64,000 nucleotides of DNA from Pseudomonas thermotolerans DSM 14292 (GTDB taxonomy: Bacteria > Pseudomonadota > Gammaproteobacteria > Pseudomonadales > Pseudomonadaceae): contig NZ_KB822611.1 in the NCBI RefSeq assembly GCF_000364625.1, positions 29,508-93,507 on the forward strand. The letters are read 5' to 3'. The translations under genes were made by a program, and so were the position numbers. Shown here piece after piece: positions 35,873 through 43,137 of the stretch. Positions within the stretch are counted from its first letter, which is position 1; each line of letters opens with the position of its first letter. Under the pieces are notes generated by a model. That model was not told the DNA's origin, did not search any database, and saw only the letters and a program-made list of their open reading frames with translations.

Positions 35873-36886
35873 TCAGGCCGCGCTGGCGGCGAACTTCTCG
35901 TAGTAGAAGTTCGCCGGCTGGATGCCCTGTTCGCGGATGTACTGGCTGACCGCCTCGACCATGGGCGGCGGGCCGCACAGATAGACGTCCACGTCACCCT
36001 CGTTGAGATGCTTGGGCTCAATGTGCTGGGTGACGTAGCCCTTGCGCGGGTAGCTGCTTTCCGGGTTGGCCACGCAGGCGCTGAAGGTGAAGTTGGGAAT
36101 GCGCCGGGTGAACTCCTCCAGGCGATCCAGCCCCACCAGATCGAGGTCGTTGGTCACCCCGTAGATCAGGTGCAACGGGTAGGCACTGCCCTCCTCGGCG
36201 ATCTTCTCAAGCATCGCGGTGAAGGGAGCCAGACCGGTGCCGCCGGCCAGCAGCAGCAGCGGGCGCTTGATCTCGCGCAGGTAGAAGCTGCCCAGGGGAC
36301 CGCTCAGGGTCATGCTGTCGCCGGCCTTGGCCAGGCTGGTCAGGAAGGTACTCATCAGACCACCCGGCACGTTGCGGATCAGGAAGCTGACCTCGCCGTC
36401 GCGCGGCAGGGAGCTGAACGAATAGGCGCGAGTCTGGTCGCTGCCCGGCACCCGGAGGTTGACGTACTGCCCGGGCAGGAAGGCCAGGCGAGACAGCGAC
36501 TCGCCCTTGATGGACAGGGCGATGGTGCTGTCGGAGAGCTTGTGCACTCCGCTGATGGTGGCCTCATAGACGCCCTGCTGGGTCTTGCAGACTTCCGAGG
36601 AGGCCGGTACGCGGATCACGCAGTCGCTCTCCACACGCATCTGGCAGGTGAGCACGTAGCCCTGCTGCGCCTCGTCCTCGCTCAGGGCGTCCTCGATATA
36701 GTTGTCGCCAAGGTCGTAGCGCCCCGCCTCGGCGAAGCACTTGCAGGCGCCGCAGGCGCCGTCGCGGCAGTCCAGCGGAATGTTCACGCCCTGGCGATAG
36801 GCGGCGTCGGCGACGGTCTCGCCGGCATTGATGTCGATGAAGCGGGTGACCCCGTCTTCGAAATTCAGTGCAATCTTGTGCGACAT
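35873..36886 (-). CDS. benC: Benzoate 1,2-dioxygenase reductase
   Basis: This 337-aa protein has an N-terminal plant-type [2Fe-2S] ferredoxin domain (LDCRDGACGACKCFAE, and the later Cys in VLTCQMR), then an FNR-type FAD/NADH domain (PGQYVNLRVPGSDQTRAYSF; LLLAGGTGLAPFTAML; CGPPPMVEAVSQ). It passes electrons from NADH to BenAB. It lies 99 bp after benB. Confidence 0.95.
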   Translation of the reverse strand: MSHKIALNFEDGVTRFIDINAGETVADAAYRQGVNIPLDCRDGACGACKCFAEAGRYDLGDNYIEDALSEDEAQQGYVLTCQMRVESDCVIRVPASSEVCKTQQGVYEATISGVHKLSDSTIALSIKGESLSRLAFLPGQYVNLRVPGSDQTRAYSFSSLPRDGEVSFLIRNVPGGLMSTFLTSLAKAGDSMTLSGPLGSFYLREIKRPLLLLAGGTGLAPFTAMLEKIAEEGSAYPLHLIYGVTNDLDLVGLDRLEEFTRRIPNFTFSACVANPESSYPRKGYVTQHIEPKHLNEGDVDVYLCGPPPMVEAVSQYIREQGIQPANFYYEKFAASAA

Positions 36887-36985
36887 GGCGCACCTCGCTC
36901 TAGCAACGGCCGGGGCGCGATGGCGCAGCCGAACCCATGGCGGCTCCCCCGCCGCAGGTCCGGGCCAGCGCCCCGGGACCTGGGT

Positions 36986-37474
36986 TCAGACGTGGTAGAC
37001 GTCGATCATCTGACGGACGTAGTCGTTCTTCAGCACCACCTTCTTGTACTTGATCAGCGGATTCGCCCCCCGGGTATCCAGGGTGTAGAAGCTGGTGCCG
37101 TAGAAATGGTCGACGGTCTTGTAGCGATAGCTCATGGTGTGCCAGTTGAAGCGCACCTTGCAGTAGTCATCGCCCTGCTCGACGATCTCGATGTTGTTGA
37201 TGTTGTGCGACGTCCGGGTATCCGGAATGGTCGCGCTGGAGCGCTCGGTGCGGATGCGGAACACCCGGTCCTCGAGACCGCTGCGGCTGCCGTACCAGAT
37301 CAGCGAGATGTCGGTCTGGGGGTTCTCCACCAGCTTGTCGTCGTCATCCCAGGAGGGCATCCAGAAGGTGGCGTCGGGGGCGTACATCTCCAGCCACTCG
37401 TCCCACTGCTTGTCGTCCAGGTAGCGTGCCTCGCGATACAGGAAGTCACGCACGGCGTCGTAGCTCAGGCTCAT
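36986..37474 (-). CDS. benB: Benzoate 1,2-dioxygenase small (beta) subunit
   Basis: This 162-aa protein of the ring-hydroxylating dioxygenase beta family (cystatin-like fold) carries REARYLDDKQWDEWLEMYAP and RTERSSATIPDTRTSHNINN. I choose ATG 37474 (MSLSYDAV), which gives the length known for BenB and lies 9 bases from GGAGG. A GTG at 37483 overlaps benA and is the alternative. It forms the alpha3-beta3 oxygenase with BenA. Confidence 0.94.
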   Translation of the reverse strand: MSLSYDAVRDFLYREARYLDDKQWDEWLEMYAPDATFWMPSWDDDDKLVENPQTDISLIWYGSRSGLEDRVFRIRTERSSATIPDTRTSHNINNIEIVEQGDDYCKVRFNWHTMSYRYKTVDHFYGTSFYTLDTRGANPLIKYKKVVLKNDYVRQMIDVYHV

Positions 37475-37475
37475 C

Positions 37476-38837
37476 TCAGGCACCCTCCACTTGGATCATC
37501 CGCTCCTGTTCCTTGCGGAACGCCTTGATCATTTCCTGCTGCCAGTAGCGGTGCTGGAGCACGAACAGGCCCTCGTCCTCGGTGCGCACGCCGGAGAGCA
37601 GCGGCTTGAGGTCGATCTCCTTGGCCGCCTCGTCAGGGCCTTCGACCCAGTGCTTGGCGCCACGGGACATGTCGTTCCATTCCATGGCGCGGCCCTGGAA
37701 GCCCATCTGGCAGGCGCGGAACTCTTCCAGGTCGTCCGGGGTTGCCATGCCGGAGACGTTGAAGAAGTCCTCGTACTGGCGGATGCGCCGGGCACGGGCC
37801 TCGGGGCTCTCGCCCTTGGGCGCGATGCAGTAGATGGTTACCTCGGTGCGGTCCACGGACAGCGGGCGGGCGATGCGCAGCTGGGAGCCGAACTGGTCCA
37901 TCAGGTACAGGTTCGGGTACAGGCAGAGGTTGCGCGAGTGGCCGATCATCCAGTCGGCGCGGGCCTGACCGAACTCGGCGACCAGCTCGTCGCGACGTGC
38001 GTACAGCGGGCGGTCCTCCGGGTTGTCCCAGCGGGTCCAGAGCAGCAGATGGCCGTTCTCGAAGGAATAGAAGCCACCGCCTTTCTTGCCCCAGCCGCCG
38101 GCGCTCATGGCGCGGATGTCATCACCGGCGTCCTTGAGCTTGCGCTGCTGCTGGGTAGCGGCGTAGTTCCAGTGCACGGCGGTGACGTGGTAGCCATCGG
38201 CACCGTTCTCGGCCTGCAGCTTCCAGTTGCCCTCGTAGACATAGGTGCTGGAGCCGCGCAGGACCTCCAGGCCTTCCGGCGACTGGTCGCAGATCATGTC
38301 GATGATCTTCTTCGACTCGCCGAGGAACTCCTCCAGCGGAGCGACGTCCGGGTTCAGGCTGCCGAACAGGAAGCCACGGTAGGACTCGAAGCGCGGCACC
38401 TTCTTCAGGTCATGGGAGCCGTTGCAGTTGAAGCTGTCCGGATAGCCGGCATCCACCGGATCCTTGACCTTCAACAGCTTGCCGTTGTTGTTGAAGGTCC
38501 AGCCATGGAACGAACAGGTATAGGTGGCCTTGTTGCCGCGCTTGAAGCGGCAGAGCATGGCGCCACGATGACTGCAGGCGTTGATGAAAGCGTTCAGCTC
38601 ACCATCCTTGTTGCGCGCGATGAAGATCGGCTGGCGCCCCATGGTGGTGGTGTAGTAGTCATTCTTGTTGGGAATCTGGCTCTCGTGGGCAAGGTAGATC
38701 CAGTTGCCCTCGAAGATGTATTTCATTTCCAGTTCGAACAAGCGAGGGTCGGTGAACATCTCCCGTTTGCAGCGGTAGATACCCTTCTCCTTGTCCTCTT
38801 CAAGCAGCGAGTTCAGGTAATCGAATCCCAGGGACAT
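37476..38837 (-). CDS. benA: Benzoate 1,2-dioxygenase large (alpha) subunit
   Basis: This 453-aa protein has the Rieske centre ligands Cys88-x-His90 and Cys108-xx-His111 ([18 protein letters not shown]). The mononuclear iron site contains Asp214, His217 and His222 in [16 protein letters not shown], plus a later acidic ligand. It dihydroxylates benzoate to the 1,2-cis-diol. It is the first gene of benABC(D). A double XylS/BenR-type operator and an AACAATAA motif precede it. Confidence 0.96.
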   Translation of the reverse strand: MSLGFDYLNSLLEEDKEKGIYRCKREMFTDPRLFELEMKYIFEGNWIYLAHESQIPNKNDYYTTTMGRQPIFIARNKDGELNAFINACSHRGAMLCRFKRGNKATYTCSFHGWTFNNNGKLLKVKDPVDAGYPDSFNCNGSHDLKKVPRFESYRGFLFGSLNPDVAPLEEFLGESKKIIDMICDQSPEGLEVLRGSSTYVYEGNWKLQAENGADGYHVTAVHWNYAATQQQRKLKDAGDDIRAMSAGGWGKKGGGFYSFENGHLLLWTRWDNPEDRPLYARRDELVAEFGQARADWMIGHSRNLCLYPNLYLMDQFGSQLRIARPLSVDRTEVTIYCIAPKGESPEARARRIRQYEDFFNVSGMATPDDLEEFRACQMGFQGRAMEWNDMSRGAKHWVEGPDEAAKEIDLKPLLSGVRTEDEGLFVLQHRYWQQEMIKAFRKEQERMIQVEGA

Positions 38838-38851
38838 GGCCGGGGCCTCCG

Positions 38852-38862
38852 TTGTTATTGTT
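38852..38862 (-). promoter_or_regulatory. Crc-Hfq (CA) motif before benA
   Basis: The minus strand AACAATAACAA gives two overlapping AANAANAA matches 15-25 bases upstream of the ATG and abuts the GGAGG ribosome site, so binding would block initiation. Confidence 0.72.
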
Positions 38863-38900
38863 CAGGCCGGCACAGACTAGAGAGAGGGGAAAAGGGCCAA

Positions 38901-38936
38901 TATCCGCTTTTTGCAGAGCGCTATCCGTTTTTTGCA
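38901..38936 (-). promoter_or_regulatory. BenR/XylS-type double operator of benABCD
   Basis: The minus strand carries two direct repeats, TGCAAAAAACGGATA (38922-38936) and TGCAAAAAGCGGATA (38901-38915). Both match TGCA-N6-GGNTA exactly, with a 21-bp period, the arrangement of the XylS sites at Pm. A plausible -10 (TAGTCT) lies at 38874-38879. The activator gene benR is not in the window. Confidence 0.88.
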
Positions 38937-39033
38937 AAGGCTGTCCAGCGGCCGCCAAAAACGGCAGGCACAGGCCGGCCGGCAGCCCCGGGCCGCCAGC
39001 CACAGAAGGGAATCCGGATTCTAGGCGCGGGGA

Positions 39034-39351
39034 TCAGCGCGCCAGACGGCGGGTGATCAGCCCCTGGCGGGCCACGCGGGTCAGTTGGCGGACCAGCTCG
39101 GGCAACTGCTCGGCGGACGGCGCCTGGACCACCGCCAGGTCAAAGCTGTCGTCGGCGAAGCGCTCCAGCGACTCGCCGTCCTGAACGAACTGGATGCGCA
39201 GGGTATGGGGGCGGCGCCAGCGCTTCGGCCAGCCTTCCAGGTAACGCAGCAGGGTCGGCTGGTGGGAGCCGGCAAGCAGCACGCGTGGATTGCGCAGCGG
39301 CAGGCCGCTCGTGATCGGCGCCAGGCGAACCAGAGGTTGGGGATGAGACAT
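39034..39351 (-). CDS. Small hypothetical protein upstream of benA
   Basis: This 105-aa protein reads MSHPQPLVRLAPITSGLPLR and contains NPRVLLAGSHQPTLLRYLEG and DSFDLAVVQAPSAEQLPELV, ending RQLTRVARQGLITRRLAR. It is Arg-rich, with alternating hydrophobic strands and an FDLAVV-type segment reminiscent of the acidic loop of SAM methyltransferases, but it is far too short for a whole one. No signal or membrane segment. It runs toward benA but a 196-bp regulated promoter lies between, so it is probably unrelated to benzoate. Function unknown. Confidence 0.5.
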   Translation of the reverse strand: MSHPQPLVRLAPITSGLPLRNPRVLLAGSHQPTLLRYLEGWPKRWRRPHTLRIQFVQDGESLERFADDSFDLAVVQAPSAEQLPELVRQLTRVARQGLITRRLAR

Positions 39352-39533
39352 GATTGGAATCTCCGCCTCGTGGGTCCCGCTGGAGTGCGGTGAGAGGCGA
39401 CACCGGACCAGCGCTTTAGCAGTATTTGGAAGGCCTAGAAGACCACGCGCCCCGCAAGTAGCTGTTTAAATCGGCGCGAAGGCGGCATTCTGAGAACCTC
39501 CGCCGACCCTGTCAAGACGACCGAAATCCCCGA

Positions 39534-40055
39534 ATGAGCACATCGGAACCGCTACGCCTGTTCTTCGCCCTGCCCTGTCCCGCGCCCGTCGCCCACGCCG
39601 TGGCTGCCTGGCGCGACCGCCTGCAGCTGCCCGGCAAGGCGGTCGCGGCGGAGAACCTGCACCTCACCCTGGTTTTCCTCGGCGCCCAGCCACGCAGCCG
39701 CCTGGACGAACTAAAGGCCATCGCCGCCAGCATCCGCGGCCAGGCCTTCGAGCTGCACCTGGATCGCCTCGGTCACTGGAGCGCCGGCCTGCTGCACCTG
39801 TTCCCCAGCCGGCCACCCGAGGCCCTGCTGGATTTGGAATGCAGCCTGCGCGAACGCCTGCTACAGGCCGGCTACGAGCTGGAGAGCCGGACCTTCCGCC
39901 CGCACCTGACCCTGGCCCGACACAGTTCCCCACCATCCGGCACCGTCCGGCCGGACTTCCGCTGGCAGGCAGAGCGCTTCGCCCTGTACCTCTCCGAGAG
40001 TGACCGGGAAGGCACCCGCTACCGCAGTCTCGCCCACTGGCCGCTGTGCCCCTGA
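39534..40055 (+). CDS. thpR: RNA 2',3'-cyclic phosphodiesterase (LigT family)
   Basis: This 173-aa 2H phosphoesterase has two H-x-T/S-x motifs, HLTLVFLG (about residue 43) and HLTLARHS (about residue 124), which form the active site, and the family start LRLFFALPCP. ThpR/LigT enzymes act on RNA 2',3'-cyclic ends or the 2'-5' tRNA ligase reaction; the in vivo role is unclear. It is a single gene ended by the strong hairpin at 40075. Confidence 0.9.
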   Translation: MSTSEPLRLFFALPCPAPVAHAVAAWRDRLQLPGKAVAAENLHLTLVFLGAQPRSRLDELKAIAASIRGQAFELHLDRLGHWSAGLLHLFPSRPPEALLDLECSLRERLLQAGYELESRTFRPHLTLARHSSPPSGTVRPDFRWQAERFALYLSESDREGTRYRSLAHWPLCP

Positions 40056-40074
40056 GCGCCTGTGCCAGGCACGA

Positions 40075-40100
40075 CGAAAGCCCGCCGAAGCGGGCTTTCG
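40075..40100. terminator. Bidirectional terminator between thpR and the DoxX gene
   Basis: CGAAAGCCCGC and GCGGGCTTTCG form an 11-bp perfect stem with a CGAA tetraloop between convergent genes, with short T and A flanks in the stem ends. Confidence 0.85.
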
Positions 40101-40115
40101 CATTCCTCGCTCGGA

Positions 40116-40550
40116 TCAGCCGGCGAAGCGCCGATCCAGGGACAGCCGGCCAGCCCCCTCGATCAGCAGCACCAGGCTGATCAGGGCCAGGATCATGGCG
40201 TACTCGAAGCCGTTGGCGGTGATGAAGAAACCGTTGGTCCAGTGCACGCTGAACACCGCCACCAGCATGGCGATCGCCAGAGCAAACGCCGCCGGCCGCA
40301 CCAGCAGGCCGATCAACAGGGCCAGGCCACCGAAGAACTCGGCGCTGCCGGCCAGCAAGGCCATCAGGTAGCCCGGGGCGAGGCCGACGCTTTCCATCCA
40401 CTGGCCGGTACCGGCCAGACCGTAGCCGCCGAACCAACCGAACAGCTTCTGAGCGCCGTGGGAGGCGAAGGTCAGCCCGGTGACCACGCGCAGCAGGGTG
40501 ATGCCGTAGCCGGCGCGGGTGGTGAACAGGGCCTTGAGAGTGTCGTTCAT
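40116..40550 (-). CDS. DoxX-family membrane protein
   Basis: This 144-aa protein has four membrane helices and starts at ATG 40550 (MNDTLKALFTTRAGYGITLL), with AAGGAG upstream. The DoxX core is LRVVTGLTFASHGAQKLFGW, FGGYG, EFFGGLALLIGLLVRPAAFA and VHWTNGFFITANGFEYAMIL. Such proteins are linked to thiol and redox stress in some bacteria, but no function is set here. The AT-rich inverted repeat at 40603-40658 lies just upstream. Confidence 0.88.
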   Translation of the reverse strand: MNDTLKALFTTRAGYGITLLRVVTGLTFASHGAQKLFGWFGGYGLAGTGQWMESVGLAPGYLMALLAGSAEFFGGLALLIGLLVRPAAFALAIAMLVAVFSVHWTNGFFITANGFEYAMILALISLVLLIEGAGRLSLDRRFAG

Positions 40551-40602
40551 GATGCCTGGCTCCTTTTGGGGTAAGGGTGGTGACGGAGACCAGAATATCC
40601 AT

Positions 40603-40658
40603 ATATTTCGATATTTAAAGCGGAAAACCCCACAAATAATATCTAAATATTGAATATT
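40603..40658 (-). promoter_or_regulatory. AT-rich inverted repeats upstream of the DoxX gene
   Basis: Two similar 17-bp arms face each other: ATATTTCGATATTTAAA (40603-40619) and TCTAAATATTGAATATT (40642-40658). The first read in reverse, TTTAAATATCGAAATAT, resembles the second. The stretch is strikingly AT-rich for this genome and suits a promoter with a repressor operator. The regulator is unknown. Confidence 0.5.
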
Positions 40659-42081
40659 AGCGCTGACTGACTGCGCCCTTGCCACGCGGCTCCAGCCAGT
40701 CCCTTTCTCGATCGTAGGCCAGGTAGTACTTGTTCACCGCCCCGACGTAGCTGACCACCCCCATGCCCAGCTGCTCCATGGCCACCCGCTCCACCTGGAA
40801 GAACCACTGATTGCCGTTCAGGCCGCGCCGTCGCGCTTCGGCGCGCAGGGCCTGGACCCGCTCCGGGCCGAGGTTGTAGGCAGCCAGGGTGAAGGCCATG
40901 CGCTCGCGGTCGTTGATCTGCGGGCTGCTGAAGTAGGTGCGGCGGATCTTCGCCAGGTAGCGACTGCCGGCCAGCACGTTGTTGTCCAGCAGTTGCACGT
41001 TGCCCACCCCGACGCTGCGTGCCGCCGCCGGGGTGATCTGCATCAGCCCGGTGGCGCCGCCGGCCCCGCGCGCCGCGGGATTCAGGGTGGATTCCTTGAA
41101 GGCCAGGGCGGCCAGCATCAGCCAGTCCAGGCCGGTCTGCTCGGCGTGCTTCTGCAGCACCGGACGGACCTTCTCCAGGCGCTGCAGATCCTGGCGACCG
41201 AGCGGGCTGTGCACCCGGTAGAGGCGCCGGTAGACGCGCTGGAAGTCGGCATCGAGGTTCTCCGGGTCGTGGTAGGTCCTGGCGAAGCGATCGACGCTGG
41301 CGTGCAACATGGGCGCGTCGCGGCGCACGAACCAGCTAATGTCACCGTCGCTGGAGAGCACCAGGTGGCGGTCGATGCGCAGCTTGGGCATCACCTTGGC
41401 CCAGCGCTCGGCGATCGGCTGCTCCACCGCGGTACGTGGGAAGATCCCCGCCTGGACCATCTCCAGCACGTCCTCCACCGCCAGGCTGGAATCCACCCAC
41501 TCGATGGCCAGCGGCTCCAGGTTGCGTTCAGCAAGCCGGCGATTGACCGCCTTCAGGGCACCACTCACTGCGCTGCCGGCAGGCAGCAACAGGCTGCGCC
41601 CGGCCAGTTGCTCGAGGTTCCGGTAGCGGCGGTTGCCCTGGCGGCTGACCACCACCAGAGGCACCTGGCTGCGAAAGGGTTCGGTGGCCACTACAGGCTG
41701 CCCTTGGCGCACCTCCAACATCTCCCCGGGCGCCACCAGGTCGCCCTCGCCGCGCAGCAGGGCGCCGAGCAATTGGTCCTTGGGCCTGGGGATGAGCTTG
41801 AGTTCAATGTTGCGCCCGCTACGGGCATTGCGGTTGAGGTATTGGAGGAAGGCCTGCAGGCGATGATGCTCGACGCCTATGCTCTGCCCCTTCACCTCGC
41901 CGGAGCTGTTGCGGCTCTGGTTGATCAGCACGCGCAGCTGGCCGCTGCTGCGGATCTGCGCCAGGTCGCGGCCGCCACCCGGCAACTGCCAGCTCTCCGG
42001 CGGCCCCATCAGCCTGGCGCTCGCCTGCGGCGGCAGCCAGGCCAGCAGGCAGACGAGCAGGATCAATGGCAGTCGCGTCAT
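40657..42081 (-). CDS. MltF-like membrane-bound lytic transglycosylase
   Basis: This 474-aa protein starts at ATG 42081 (MTRLPLILLVCLLAWLPPQA) with GGAG 6 bases upstream. It has a signal peptide, a periplasmic binding-protein-like domain (LRVLINQSRNSSGEVKGQSI; EGDLVAPGEMLEVRQG; about residues 35-280), then an SLT domain with catalytic Glu in AALAFKESTLNPAARGAGGA, TGLMQITPAAARSVGV and AFTLAAYNLGPERVQAL. The same two-domain plan is found in MltF, which has a glycan-regulated transglycosylase. It may be the true MltF or a paralogue. Confidence 0.85.
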   Translation of the reverse strand: MTRLPLILLVCLLAWLPPQASARLMGPPESWQLPGGGRDLAQIRSSGQLRVLINQSRNSSGEVKGQSIGVEHHRLQAFLQYLNRNARSGRNIELKLIPRPKDQLLGALLRGEGDLVAPGEMLEVRQGQPVVATEPFRSQVPLVVVSRQGNRRYRNLEQLAGRSLLLPAGSAVSGALKAVNRRLAERNLEPLAIEWVDSSLAVEDVLEMVQAGIFPRTAVEQPIAERWAKVMPKLRIDRHLVLSSDGDISWFVRRDAPMLHASVDRFARTYHDPENLDADFQRVYRRLYRVHSPLGRQDLQRLEKVRPVLQKHAEQTGLDWLMLAALAFKESTLNPAARGAGGATGLMQITPAAARSVGVGNVQLLDNNVLAGSRYLAKIRRTYFSSPQINDRERMAFTLAAYNLGPERVQALRAEARRRGLNGNQWFFQVERVAMEQLGMGVVSYVGAVNKYYLAYDRERDWLEPRGKGAVSQR

Positions 42082-42295
42082 CGAGTCTCCACAGGTGGAT
42101 CGGCCAGGCGACTGAGAGTAGCGCGCCTCGTAATGGTTCCCGTACTGGGTCGCGGAGATTCGCACAGCTGGCCGCCGGATGCCACCCAGATCCGATAATC
42201 GACTTCAAAAGATAAATACAACTTCATGATTTTTATTAGGTTTATTCAGGAAGATATCCTTCTGCTATGCTGCCCGCCCCGCAGCGAGGATCACC

Positions 42296-43120
42296 ATGCA
42301 ACTCATCGATATCGGCGTCAATCTGACCCATGACAGCTTCGCCAGCCAGCTCGAGGCGGTGCTCGAGCGCGCCTACCGGGCCGGCGTCTGCCAGCTGGTG
42401 CTGACCGGCACCAGCCTGGCGGTGAGCGCCGAGAGCCTGGCCCTGTGCCGGCGCCTGGACGACAGTGGCCGCCGGCTGTTCTGCACCGCTGGCGTACATC
42501 CCCACGAGGCCAGTGGCTGGACCAGCGCCAGCGCCGCCGAGCTGCGCGACCTGCTGGGCGAACCGGAAGTCCGCGCGGTCGGCGAATGCGGCCTGGACTT
42601 CAACCGCGACTTCTCGCCTCGCCCTGCCCAAGAGAAGGCCCTGGAGGCCCAGCTGACCCTGGCCGCCGAGCTGCAACTGCCGGTGTTCCTCCACGAGCGC
42701 GAGGCCGACCAGCGCCTACGCGAGATACTCCGCGACTTCCGCGACCACCTGCCGGCCGCCGTGGTGCACTGCTTCACCGCCGACCGCCGTGCGCTCTATG
42801 GTTACCTGGACATGGACCTGCACATCGGTATCACCGGCTGGATCTGCGACGAGCGCCGTGGCACCCACCTGCATCCACTGATGCGCGACATCCCCAAGGG
42901 CCGGCTGATGCTGGAAAGCGACGCGCCCTACCTGCTGCCGCGCACTCTGCGGCCGCGGCCGCGGCACAACGAGCCGGCCTTCCTCACCGAGGTGCTCGCC
43001 GAGGTCGCCCGCCACCGCGGCGAAACCCTGGAGCAACTGGCTGCGCACACCACCGCCTGCGCACGGGCCTTCTTCGGCCTGCCGGCAATCGAGGAAAGCG
43101 CGGAGGAACGGGAGCACTAG
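42296..43120 (+). CDS. tatD: TatD-family 3'-5' DNase
   Basis: This 274-aa TIM-barrel metal-dependent hydrolase starts [15 protein letters not shown] and carries [57 protein letters not shown]. The GVNLT opening matches E. coli TatD rather than the YcfH/YjjV type. It removes 3' ends of DNA (and RNA) and is linked to oxidative damage repair. It ends 17 bp from the convergent rlmL. Confidence 0.93.
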   Translation: MQLIDIGVNLTHDSFASQLEAVLERAYRAGVCQLVLTGTSLAVSAESLALCRRLDDSGRRLFCTAGVHPHEASGWTSASAAELRDLLGEPEVRAVGECGLDFNRDFSPRPAQEKALEAQLTLAAELQLPVFLHEREADQRLREILRDFRDHLPAAVVHCFTADRRALYGYLDMDLHIGITGWICDERRGTHLHPLMRDIPKGRLMLESDAPYLLPRTLRPRPRHNEPAFLTEVLAEVARHRGETLEQLAAHTTACARAFFGLPAIEESAEEREH

Positions 43121-43137
43121 GCGCTCCCGGGTCCTGT

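Noticed and set aside
42191-42204. TCCGATAATCGACT upstream of the MltF-like gene, identical over 14 bases to part of the PcaR region at 26546
   Set aside because: A 14-base match between two places is expected by chance in a window this size, and the full PcaR site (GTTCGATAATCGCAC) is not present. There is no functional link.
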